Assembly (NCBI GenBank): GCA_902587155.1
Contig: CACIKE010000001.1
Location: 62,001-126,000, forward strand
Direction of reading: 5' to 3'
Source: an uncultured Pelagibacteraceae bacterium
GTDB lineage: Bacteria; Pseudomonadota; Alphaproteobacteria; Pelagibacterales; Pelagibacteraceae
Length of the DNA stretch: 64,000 nucleotides
Shown here piece by piece: positions 25,894 through 33,402 of this stretch. How positions within the stretch are numbered: the stretch's first letter is position 1; each line of letters opens with the position of its first letter. Made by a program: the position numbers and the translations under genes. A model generated the notes under the pieces. The model ran no database searches and was not told the DNA's origin. It saw nothing but the letters and a program-made list of their open reading frames with translations.

Positions 25894-26907
25894 ATGAAAA
25901 AAATCATAGTTACTGGTGGTTTAGGATTTATAGGAAGTAATCTAATAGAACTATTAATAAAAAAAAAATTTTTTGTTATTAATATTGATAAATGTACTTA
26001 TTCATCAAATTTCTATAATACTAGAGACTTCATTAAATCAAAAAAATATAAGTTTTTAAAATTAGATATTGCAAGTAATAAAATTGGTAAAGTATTTACG
26101 AACTATAAACCAGTAGGAATTTTTAATTTAGCTGCTGAAACTCATGTAGATAGATCAATAGATAATCCCGATAATTTTATAAAAAGTAATATTCTTGGTG
26201 TATATAATTTGCTAGAATGCTTTAAAAAATTTTCTCATAAAAATAAATCTAAATTAATTCACATTTCTACTGATGAGGTTTATGGTGATATTGCCAAAGG
26301 AAGAACTGATGAGAAATATGCTTATCAGCCTAGCTCACCATATGCTGCCTCTAAAGCTGCATCTGATCATCTAATAAGCTCATATGTAAGGACTTATAAT
26401 TTACCAGCTATAGTTACAAACTGTTCAAATAATTATGGACCAAAACAACATCCTGAAAAATTAATTCCAAAACTTATTTATAATATAATACATAATAAAC
26501 CCCTTCCAATATATGGTAATGGAACTAATTCTAGAGAATGGATTTATGTAAAAGATCATTGTGAGGCATTAATTAAAGTTTTTCATAAAGGCAAAGTTGG
26601 AAATTTTTATAACATCGGATCCAACAAAAACTTAAATAATCTTCAAATTGCTCAAAAACTTTTAAAGAACTCAAAAAAAATAATTAAATTGGGTAAAAAG
26701 GTAAAGATCCAATTTATTAAAGATCGTCCCGGTCATGACATTAGGTATGCATTGAATAGTAACAAAATTAAAAGAGAGCTTAAATGGTATCCAAAGATAA
26801 ATTTTTCTAAAGGCTTGCGATTAACACTTGATTGGTATTTTGAAAATAAATCATATTATAAATCTCTTTCAAAAAAAGATATTTTAAATAGATTAGGAAA
26901 AAAATGA
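25894..26907 (+). CDS. rfbB: dTDP-glucose 4,6-dehydratase
   Basis: 337 aa, an SDR extended enzyme. GGLGFIGSNL (NAD site), AAETHVDRSI, STDEVYGD (catalytic Thr-Asp-Glu) and YAASKAASDH (catalytic Tyr-x3-Lys) match RfbB closely. It makes dTDP-4-keto-6-deoxyglucose, the branch point of dTDP-deoxysugars. Forms a tight operon with rfbA (four-base overlap) and rfbC (one-base overlap). Confidence 0.95.
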   Translation: MKKIIVTGGLGFIGSNLIELLIKKKFFVINIDKCTYSSNFYNTRDFIKSKKYKFLKLDIASNKIGKVFTNYKPVGIFNLAAETHVDRSIDNPDNFIKSNILGVYNLLECFKKFSHKNKSKLIHISTDEVYGDIAKGRTDEKYAYQPSSPYAASKAASDHLISSYVRTYNLPAIVTNCSNNYGPKQHPEKLIPKLIYNIIHNKPLPIYGNGTNSREWIYVKDHCEALIKVFHKGKVGNFYNIGSNKNLNNLQIAQKLLKNSKKIIKLGKKVKIQFIKDRPGHDIRYALNSNKIKRELKWYPKINFSKGLRLTLDWYFENKSYYKSLSKKDILNRLGKK

Positions 26908-27773
26908 TTAAAAAAGGAATTATTTTAGCAGGTGGAATGGGCACAAGAATGAGCCCGCTAACAAAGGCAGTGAACAAACAGTTATTACCAATATATGATA
27001 AGCCTCTAATTTATTACCCTTTATCAATACTAATGTTAGCAAAAATAAAAGATATCTTAATTATTGTTAATAAAGGTCAACTAAACCAGTACAAAAAGTT
27101 ATTCCCTAATAAAAAAAACTTTGGAGTAAATATTACTTTTAAGGAACAGAGCCAACCTAGAGGTTTGCCAGATGCATTTTTAATTGGAAAAGATTTCATT
27201 AAAAATTCAGGTGTTGCAATGATTTTAGGAGATAATTTTTTTTATGGACAAAATTTATCTGGACTTCTAGCTAATTGTGTAAAATTAAAAAATGGAGCAA
27301 AAATAGTCCTTCATAGTGTAAAAAATCCGGAGGCCTTTGGTGTTGCAAAAATAAATATTAAAAATAAAAAAATCATAAGAATAAAAGAAAAACCAAAAAA
27401 ATTTATATCAAATTATGCAATCACAGGTCTTTATTTTTTTGATAAGAATGTCATAAATTATGCAAAAAACTTAAAACCTTCAAAACGAGGAGAGCTTGAA
27501 ATCATTGACTTGATAAATCAATATAAACTTAAGAATAAACTTTCAGCTGAATTTCTTGGAAGAGGTGGTGCTTGGTTAGATACAGGTTCAATAAGTGATT
27601 ATTACAAAACATCAACATTTGTTCAAGCGGTAGAAAACAGACAAGGTTTTAAAATTGCATGTCTCGAAGAAATAGCATTATTAAATAATTGGATTAATAA
27701 TAAGGATATACAAAATGCAATAAAGTTTTATGGAAATTGTGAATACTCGTCATACCTAAAAAAATTAATTTAA
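26904..27773 (+). CDS. rfbA: glucose-1-phosphate thymidylyltransferase
   Basis: 289 aa. LAGGMGTRMSPLTKAVNKQLLP is the nucleotidyltransferase signature, followed by YDKPLIYYPLS, MILGDNFFYG and RGGAWLDTGS, all characteristic of RfbA/RmlA. It makes dTDP-glucose, the substrate of the preceding enzyme. Central gene of the rfbB-A-C operon. Confidence 0.95.
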   Translation: MIKKGIILAGGMGTRMSPLTKAVNKQLLPIYDKPLIYYPLSILMLAKIKDILIIVNKGQLNQYKKLFPNKKNFGVNITFKEQSQPRGLPDAFLIGKDFIKNSGVAMILGDNFFYGQNLSGLLANCVKLKNGAKIVLHSVKNPEAFGVAKINIKNKKIIRIKEKPKKFISNYAITGLYFFDKNVINYAKNLKPSKRGELEIIDLINQYKLKNKLSAEFLGRGGAWLDTGSISDYYKTSTFVQAVENRQGFKIACLEEIALLNNWINNKDIQNAIKFYGNCEYSSYLKKLI

Positions 27774-28291
27774 TGATTAAAAAATCAAAATTTAAAGATC
27801 TTGTAATTATAAATAATACTTCATTTAAAGACAAAAGAGGTTATTTTAAAGAATTGCTAAAAGAAAAAAAACTAAAAAAAAGGTTTCCATTTCTAGTAAT
27901 GTCATTTTCAAAAAAAAATGTAATTCGAGGTCTTCACTTACAAAAAAAAAATTCTCAAGGAAAATTTATAAGTGTCATAAAGGGTAAAATTTTCGATGTT
28001 GTAGTTGATTTAAGAAAAAATTCTAAAACTTATGGTAAATATTTATCTACAATATTAAGTGAAAAGAATTCAAAATCTATTTTTATACCACCTGGCTTTG
28101 CTCATGGTTTTTGTGCATTATCAAAAGAAAACTACGTGGTTTACAGTTGTACAAAATATAGAGATGAAAAAAGTGAAATAGGTATTAAGTTTAATGATCA
28201 GGATCTCAAAATTAATTGGCCAATAAAAAAACCAATCATTTCAACTAAAGATAAAAATAACATAAGTCTTAGAGAATTTAAAAAAACCTAG
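27773..28291 (+). CDS. rfbC: dTDP-4-dehydrorhamnose 3,5-epimerase family protein
   Basis: 172 aa cupin enzyme. The key residues are in RGLHLQKKNSQGKF (catalytic His) and FIPPGFAHGFCALS, with DVVVDLRKNSKTYG between. It epimerises dTDP-4-keto-6-deoxyglucose to the L-configuration, although some relatives are 3-epimerases. The rfbD reductase that would complete dTDP-L-rhamnose synthesis is not in the window. The 3' end overlaps the convergent epimerase gene by 14 bases. Confidence 0.9.
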   Translation: MIKKSKFKDLVIINNTSFKDKRGYFKELLKEKKLKKRFPFLVMSFSKKNVIRGLHLQKKNSQGKFISVIKGKIFDVVVDLRKNSKTYGKYLSTILSEKNSKSIFIPPGFAHGFCALSKENYVVYSCTKYRDEKSEIGIKFNDQDLKINWPIKKPIISTKDKNNISLREFKKT

Positions 28292-29300
28292 AGAAGATTT
28301 TTAAAATATTGAAAATTTTTAAACTTGGTTTCTTATCAGAGCCAGACTTTATATTGTTGATATTTTTTAAATTTTTCACATAATAATTATAATTTTCTAG
28401 TAATATATCTTTGCTAGATTTATCAAAGCCCAATTTAAATGTATTGAAAATTTTTTTTGTATTTAAAACTATATTTTTTGTGAGTAACGCTTTATGATAA
28501 TAATTTAAATCGACTAACTTAAAAAAAATCAATATATCTAAAGCAAAATTACCAAAGTAATAATTTACATTGAAAATTTTAGACTTAGATTTAGATTTTT
28601 CTATTATGTGGGATAAATTTTCCTTGAATGTAAAAGATTTTTTTGTACCAACATTAAATGTATTGTTTCTTTTTAGACCTAAACATTTTTTTATAATTAA
28701 ACATAAATCATCTACTTCAATAAACTGTATCTTATTATTTCCATCACCAATCAAAAATAACGGTAAATTATTTCGAATCATTTCAAAAAGAATTCCCATT
28801 CTGTGACTTCTAGATTTGCCAACAACTATAGGCACTCTAAGAATTGTGTAATTTTTTAATTTGGATTTTTTTAATATTGTCTCTACTTTATATTTAGATT
28901 TACCATATGAATTTTTAGCACTAGGAGTTTCATTTTCTAATATTGGTTTGATATAATTCTTCTCATAAATCGAAAAAGTTGATGTAAATATAAAATTCTT
29001 GATTTTATACTTTTCTCCCAGCAAAATTAAGTTTCTTGATGATTTTACGTTAAAATTATAAACATTTTTATCATCATCAAATATTTCTGATGCCAAATGT
29101 ATTATTGAGGATATTTTGTTTTTTTTGAATATTTCCTCAAGATTTTCTTGATTTAATAAATTTATTTGATGAAAGTTATTTTGATTTGAAAAATTTTTTT
29201 TTTTATCGATTAGTATCAGTTTATTACTATTTTTAAATTTATTGACCAAAATTTTTCCAATAAATCCCTGAGATCCAGTAATTAAAATTTTTGATTTCAT
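28278..29300 (-). CDS. NAD-dependent sugar epimerase/dehydratase
   Basis: 340 aa from the ATG at 29300, chosen because KSKILITGSQGFIGK is the standard Rossmann opening; an ATG at 29324 adds eight residues. Extended SDR motifs: GSQGFIG, SIIHLASE, FTSTFSIYE and YGKSKYKVE (Tyr-x3-Lys). The C-terminal ~90 residues are unusually Lys/Asn-rich and divergent. It acts on an NDP-sugar, possibly the dTDP-keto sugar made by rfbBAC, in place of or in addition to RfbD; it does not look like RfbD itself. Confidence 0.8.
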   Translation of the reverse strand: MKSKILITGSQGFIGKILVNKFKNSNKLILIDKKKNFSNQNNFHQINLLNQENLEEIFKKNKISSIIHLASEIFDDDKNVYNFNVKSSRNLILLGEKYKIKNFIFTSTFSIYEKNYIKPILENETPSAKNSYGKSKYKVETILKKSKLKNYTILRVPIVVGKSRSHRMGILFEMIRNNLPLFLIGDGNNKIQFIEVDDLCLIIKKCLGLKRNNTFNVGTKKSFTFKENLSHIIEKSKSKSKIFNVNYYFGNFALDILIFFKLVDLNYYHKALLTKNIVLNTKKIFNTFKLGFDKSSKDILLENYNYYVKNLKNINNIKSGSDKKPSLKIFNILKIFSRFF

Positions 29301-29330
29301 AATTCCATTATCTGTATTAAACAAATTATA

Positions 29331-30767
29331 ATGAATAAGATTAATATAAATTTTTTATATTATTCAGTACTTATATTTATAACAATTCTCTTCAGGTTAT
29401 ATAACATAAATTATGATGATTTTTGGATAGATGAAATTATAAGCTTTTATATATCTGATCCATCAATAACTTTAAATGAATTTTACCACAGACATAAAAC
29501 TTTAGAAAACTCTCCTTTTTTATTTAATTTTATTTTAAGAAATTATTTTGAAATATTTGGATATAACACTTCAATAGCAAGATATCTTCCATCAATTTTA
29601 AATTCTTTATCAATCTTTTTTTTAATATATTTTTATAAAAAAATATTAAATGGGAAATTGTCGTTAGTACTTTTCATTCTCCTTGCTTTCAATATTTACT
29701 TAATAAAATATTCTCAAGAACTTAGATTATATTCTTGGTATTTATTTATTTTTGTAATTAATATCCATTATTTCTATAAAGTAATTAATTCTGAAAATAT
29801 TAAATCGCATCTAAATTTTTTTTTATTTTTTTTGACAAGTATTTTTTTAGTAATTACTCATCCTTTTGCTTTAATTATCGTTTTTTCATATACAGCGTTT
29901 CTAATATATAAAAACTTTTCAAAAAAAGTTTTTGAAATGAAACTTTTTAAACTTCTAATCTTAATTAATTGTTTTTCGGCTATATTTATTATTTTTTTTA
30001 TCTTAAATACAACACATCAACCAATCTGGATAGAAAATATAGACTGGAAATTTTTTACAAATTTTTTCTTTTCAAAATTTTTTGGATCAAGATTAATTGG
30101 TGGAATTTATCTTTTAATATTAGCTTATTTAATTGTTAAATATTTAAAAAATATCTTATTTGAAACAAATTTTGAAATGTTTTTATTAATTACAATTTTC
30201 TTTTCCTATTCAATACCAATAGTATATTCTTATATTTTTAATCCAGCTGTTGTTGATAGATATTTGATATACTTAGTTTTGATAATAGTTTTGTTAATGA
30301 CAATCTTAATTGACAAAATTGAGTCAAAACAACTTAGATTATTTATTTGTGGTATTTTAATAATTTCTACAATTGGAAATTTTTTTACTGAAACAACATT
30401 CAAACAATTTTTTAAAGAGAGAACCGTACATAAACCAGATTTAAAATCTGTATTGCTTGAAATAAAAAAGTCATCAAATTTTAATGTCACTCTAAATTTA
30501 GAAAAAACGTATCTATCAAAAAGTGAAATTTCAAATGCATTTGAAAACTATTTAAAAAATTATTCTAAAATTGATGATTTAAAAATGGAATTTTTTAATT
30601 ATTTAGTAATAGATAAAGAAAAATATTCTAAAAGAATTTGGATAATTTGTTTAAATGATTTAAATGGAGATGATTGCGAAATACCAACAATATTTACTAA
30701 ATTTAAAACAATTAAAGAAAGTTCATTTAATAGTGTTAATGTTAAGTTAATCGAAAAAGTGATTTGA
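29331..30767 (+). CDS. GT-C fold membrane glycosyltransferase, ArnT/GT39/GT83-like
   Basis: 478 aa with about ten membrane helices. After the first helix comes NINYDDFWIDEIISFYIS, the acidic first periplasmic loop typical of polyprenyl-phosphate-sugar transferases, followed by SIARYLPSILNSLSIFFL. The C-terminal ~110 residues form a soluble Lys-rich region. Enzymes of this type transfer a sugar from a lipid carrier to lipid A, protein or polysaccharide in the periplasm. Ends one base before the tRNA gene on the other strand. Acceptor unknown. Confidence 0.75.
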   Translation: MNKININFLYYSVLIFITILFRLYNINYDDFWIDEIISFYISDPSITLNEFYHRHKTLENSPFLFNFILRNYFEIFGYNTSIARYLPSILNSLSIFFLIYFYKKILNGKLSLVLFILLAFNIYLIKYSQELRLYSWYLFIFVINIHYFYKVINSENIKSHLNFFLFFLTSIFLVITHPFALIIVFSYTAFLIYKNFSKKVFEMKLFKLLILINCFSAIFIIFFILNTTHQPIWIENIDWKFFTNFFFSKFFGSRLIGGIYLLILAYLIVKYLKNILFETNFEMFLLITIFFSYSIPIVYSYIFNPAVVDRYLIYLVLIIVLLMTILIDKIESKQLRLFICGILIISTIGNFFTETTFKQFFKERTVHKPDLKSVLLEIKKSSNFNVTLNLEKTYLSKSEISNAFENYLKNYSKIDDLKMEFFNYLVIDKEKYSKRIWIICLNDLNGDDCEIPTIFTKFKTIKESSFNSVNVKLIEKVI

Positions 30768-30768
30768 T

Positions 30769-30845
30769 TGGTAGCGGGAAGTGGGATCGAACCACTGACC
30801 TCGGGCTTATGAGTCCCGCGCTCTAACCAACTGAGCTACCCCGCC
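30769..30845 (-). tRNA. tRNA-Met (anticodon CAU)
   Basis: A 77-nt cloverleaf read right to left: acceptor GGCGGGG/TCCCGCT, D-arm GCTCAGTTGGTTAGAGC, anticodon loop CTCATAA, T-arm AGTGGTTCGATCCCACT, and an encoded CCA end. Anticodon CAU could be elongator Met or Ile2 (lysidine-modified). The body looks most like elongator Met; not initiator because the anticodon stem lacks the three G:C pairs and the first pair is G-U. Position 31-39 in the anticodon stem is an A-G mismatch. Confidence 0.9.
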
Positions 30846-30937
30846 TTTTAACATTGTTGATTTATAATATTTATTAAATTTGATTCAATAATTATTAATC
30901 GTTAAAATTTATGTAAATTTTGAGTAATTATATAAAT

Positions 30938-31147
30938 TTAGCTAAAAACAATAAGTCCAAATAAAATTAAACCTGTCGAGGCAGCAGCAGAAAAATAAAA
31001 CTTTTTTCTAATCTCTTGTTTTTTGTCCGATTTTACTCTGTTTAAAAGAACATTTATATCTGTACTTCTAGAATTAGTTTGTGGAATGTCTGAAACTGCA
31101 TACTTTGAAGTAAGTTTTTGTTTAAGAGAGTCTGTTAGATTTTTCAT
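30938..31147 (-). CDS. small tail-anchored membrane protein, paralogue A
   Basis: 69 aa from the ATG at 31147. An upstream in-frame start at 31183 would place a 9-bp hairpin inside the coding region. A charged N-terminal part with STDINVLLNRVKSDKKQEIRK is followed by one C-terminal membrane helix (FYFSAAASTGLILFGLIVF). The DIN-L-x-K pattern and C-terminal helix are shared with the next gene, so they are tandem paralogues. Function unknown. Confidence 0.65.
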   Translation of the reverse strand: MKNLTDSLKQKLTSKYAVSDIPQTNSRSTDINVLLNRVKSDKKQEIRKKFYFSAAASTGLILFGLIVFS

Positions 31148-31153
31148 TTCGCG

Positions 31154-31179
31154 TAATAAACCATCCTTTGGGTTTATTA
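31154..31179 (-). promoter_or_regulatory. hairpin abutting a start codon
   Basis: Nine-base-pair stem (31154-31162 with 31171-31179) with an eight-base loop that contains AAAGGA on the transcribed strand. It ends six bases before the ATG at 31147. There is no U-tract, so it is more likely a translation or mRNA-processing element than a terminator. Confidence 0.5.
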
Positions 31180-31189
31180 GCAAATAAAA

Positions 31190-31420
31190 TTATAAAGAGA
31201 GAAATATTCCGATTGAAGCTAGGAGAAGAACACAAAACGAAAAAATGAAAATATTTTTTCTAAGTTCTTTGCTTTCTTCAGCCTCTAGTTTTGATTTTAA
31301 AATGTTGATGTCGACTCTTCCAGAGCTATTTTTGTAAGAATTTAAAGGCTTTTCAGTTACATTTATATCATTTGGGGTCTCGATATTATTTGTATTTTCT
31401 GTAAAGCCTTTAGATGTCAT
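31190..31420 (-). CDS. small tail-anchored membrane protein, paralogue B
   Basis: About 76 aa from MTSKGFTEN at 31420; ATG codons at 31426 and 31438 are alternatives. A polar N-terminus (ETPNDINVTEKPLNSYKNSS) leads to GRVDINILKSKLEAEESKELRK and a C-terminal helix FIFSFCVLLLASIGIFLSL. The DIN-L/ELRK pattern matches the adjacent downstream gene. Both would sit in the inner membrane with the N-terminus in the cytoplasm. Function unknown. Confidence 0.6.
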   Translation of the reverse strand: MTSKGFTENTNNIETPNDINVTEKPLNSYKNSSGRVDINILKSKLEAEESKELRKNIFIFSFCVLLLASIGIFLSL

Positions 31421-31533
31421 AAACATATTAAACCACAATATTTAAAAAAAACAATTTTCTTGAAAGTTCAAACTGGGTCAATAATAAATTGACACATGTC
31501 CAATTTGGGTCTTTACTGCCACTTTTATAATTT

Positions 31534-32511
31534 ATGAGCATTCAAGAAATAGATTTTTCTAAAACCCTAACTGATGATCAAGTCTATGAGTCTGTTATGT
31601 CTCACTATTCTACTCTAAGTAAAGATTGGATATCACATCAATGGAATTGGATGAACAGTGTTTATAGGCCATTTAATGATCACTATAAGTATTTGATAAT
31701 AATTTCTTTGATTGAAAAGACTCTTCAATTTTACGACCAGATGAATATTCAATATTCTTATGAAGAATATTATTCAAAATCATATCAACAAATAGAAAAA
31801 TTTAGTATTACTGAACTTTGTGAAAAATTAGATCTACCAAAAGAAACCGTTAGAAGGAAAGTTTTAGAGCTGGAAAAAGAGGGAGTTATAACACGTAATA
31901 AAAAAAAAATAATTATTGATAGGAAAGCATTTTCGTTTGTTAAACCTGATAACCAAATAAAATTTTCAGCAAAATATATTTACTTAGTTTCTAAAGCTTT
32001 AAATAGAGATAAGGTTTATTCTAAAAAACTTGATCAAAAAATTATTGAAAATATTATAAAAAAAAGATTTTCATTATCATGGAGATGGTTTTATAAAATG
32101 CAAATACCATTAATTATTGGTTACCATAAATTTTTTAAAGATTTAACTACGTTTCATATTTGGGGAACAATTTGCATGAACCAAGCTTTAAACGTAACCG
32201 ATCAATTAAATTCTGATAAGAATAAACCCTCATTAGATTACTTTACTACTAGTAGTATTGTTATAGAAAATCTTGGAGCAGAAACTGGTATAAGTGCAAT
32301 GTCAATTTCTGATATGACTAAAATCCCCAGAGCAACAATAATTAGAAAGTGTAAATATTTAATAAAAGAGGATTTAGTAAAATTAAATAAAAAAAAACAA
32401 TATGTGCTAACCACTATGAATTTTAGAAAAATTTTACCTTATCAAGCACAAATTTTTAAATATAAGGCAAAGTTTATTCGTAAAATTTTAAATCTTCTTG
32501 TAATTTCTTAA
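31534..32511 (+). CDS. protein with two winged-helix domains, putative regulator
   Basis: 325 aa. Two helix-turn-helix units are visible: SITELCEKLDLPKETVRRKVLELEKEGVI (about 91-119) and MSISDMTKIPRATIIRKCKYLIKEDLVKL (about 257-285). Each is followed by a basic wing (RNKKKIIID and NKKKQYVLT). The regions before each are helical and similar in layout, suggesting an internal duplication. It may bind DNA as a pseudo-dimer within one chain. Upstream lie two partly similar TGGGTC boxes (about 31474 and 31507). The BASS transporter follows 39 bases later. Confidence 0.65.
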   Translation: MSIQEIDFSKTLTDDQVYESVMSHYSTLSKDWISHQWNWMNSVYRPFNDHYKYLIIISLIEKTLQFYDQMNIQYSYEEYYSKSYQQIEKFSITELCEKLDLPKETVRRKVLELEKEGVITRNKKKIIIDRKAFSFVKPDNQIKFSAKYIYLVSKALNRDKVYSKKLDQKIIENIIKKRFSLSWRWFYKMQIPLIIGYHKFFKDLTTFHIWGTICMNQALNVTDQLNSDKNKPSLDYFTTSSIVIENLGAETGISAMSISDMTKIPRATIIRKCKYLIKEDLVKLNKKKQYVLTTMNFRKILPYQAQIFKYKAKFIRKILNLLVIS

Positions 32512-32550
32512 ATCTTCAATAAATTATTTCGAGTATTACACAGAGGGGTC

Positions 32551-33402
32551 ATGGGTATAGTAACAACAATAGCGCCATTTGCGCTAGCTCTTATAATGTT
32601 AGGGCTTGGGGCGTCATTAACAGTAAAAGATTTCACAAGAGTTTTTCAGCATCCAAAAGAATTTTTCATTGGTTTAATTTGTCAATTAGTTGTTCTTCCA
32701 ATTATTGGGTATTTATTGATAATCATTTTAAAAACTCCAGTAGAATTGGCATTAGGGGTAATGTTGATTGCAGCTGCGCCTGGTGGAGTAACATCAAATG
32801 TACTAACTAAATTTGCAGATGGTGATGTTGCACTTTCTATATCTCTTACTGCTTTTACTAGTTTAATAAGTATTGTTTCGGTTCCTTACATAGTTTTTTT
32901 ATCAATTGATTTATTTGATATTACTTATGTTGAAAAAGAAGTTTCAATGCTTGGTATATCATTGAAGATGTTTTTTGTAGTTACTGTGCCTGTGATAATT
33001 GGAATGATTATTAGAAAATTTTTTAGTGATTTTATTGAAAATAATATGAAAATTATTGAGAAAATATCTATAGGATTATTTTCAATTGTTTTTATTGCTA
33101 TCTATATTCAAGAATGGGATAGTATAATAATGTTCCTCACTACAGCAGGAACTATTGCTTTAGTTCTAAATATTTCCATGATGATTATAGGTTTTTATGT
33201 TGCTAAATTCTTCGCATCAGGTGTTGCTCAGCAAAGATGTATATCTCTTGAATGTGGATTACAAAATGGGACGTTGGCTGTTTTTGTTGGAACTCAATTG
33301 TTTGGGCAAAATATGACTTATATGGTTCCAACTGCAGCATATGCTTTGATAATGATGATGACTTCTGTTCTTTTTGTATTTTTCTTAAGAAGAAAAACTT
33401 AA
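32551..33402 (+). CDS. bile acid:sodium symporter family transporter (BASS)
   Basis: 283 aa with about nine helices. The sequence has MLGLGASLTVKDFTRVFQHPKEF, IAAAPGGVTSNVLTKFADGDVALSISLTAF and RCISLECGLQNGTLAVFV, the sodium-site and crossover motifs of BASS proteins. In bacteria these carry organic anions such as pantothenate, 2-keto acids or sulfonated compounds with sodium; the substrate here is unknown. GAGGGG ribosome site. Its TTAA end is shared with the convergent dehydrogenase. Confidence 0.88.
   Translation: MGIVTTIAPFALALIMLGLGASLTVKDFTRVFQHPKEFFIGLICQLVVLPIIGYLLIIILKTPVELALGVMLIAAAPGGVTSNVLTKFADGDVALSISLTAFTSLISIVSVPYIVFLSIDLFDITYVEKEVSMLGISLKMFFVVTVPVIIGMIIRKFFSDFIENNMKIIEKISIGLFSIVFIAIYIQEWDSIIMFLTTAGTIALVLNISMMIIGFYVAKFFASGVAQQRCISLECGLQNGTLAVFVGTQLFGQNMTYMVPTAAYALIMMMTSVLFVFFLRRKT

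Noticed and set aside
30769-30845. tRNA used as an integration site
   Set aside because: No duplicated tRNA 3' end or integrase was found near it; flanking genes are ordinary polysaccharide and small membrane-protein genes.
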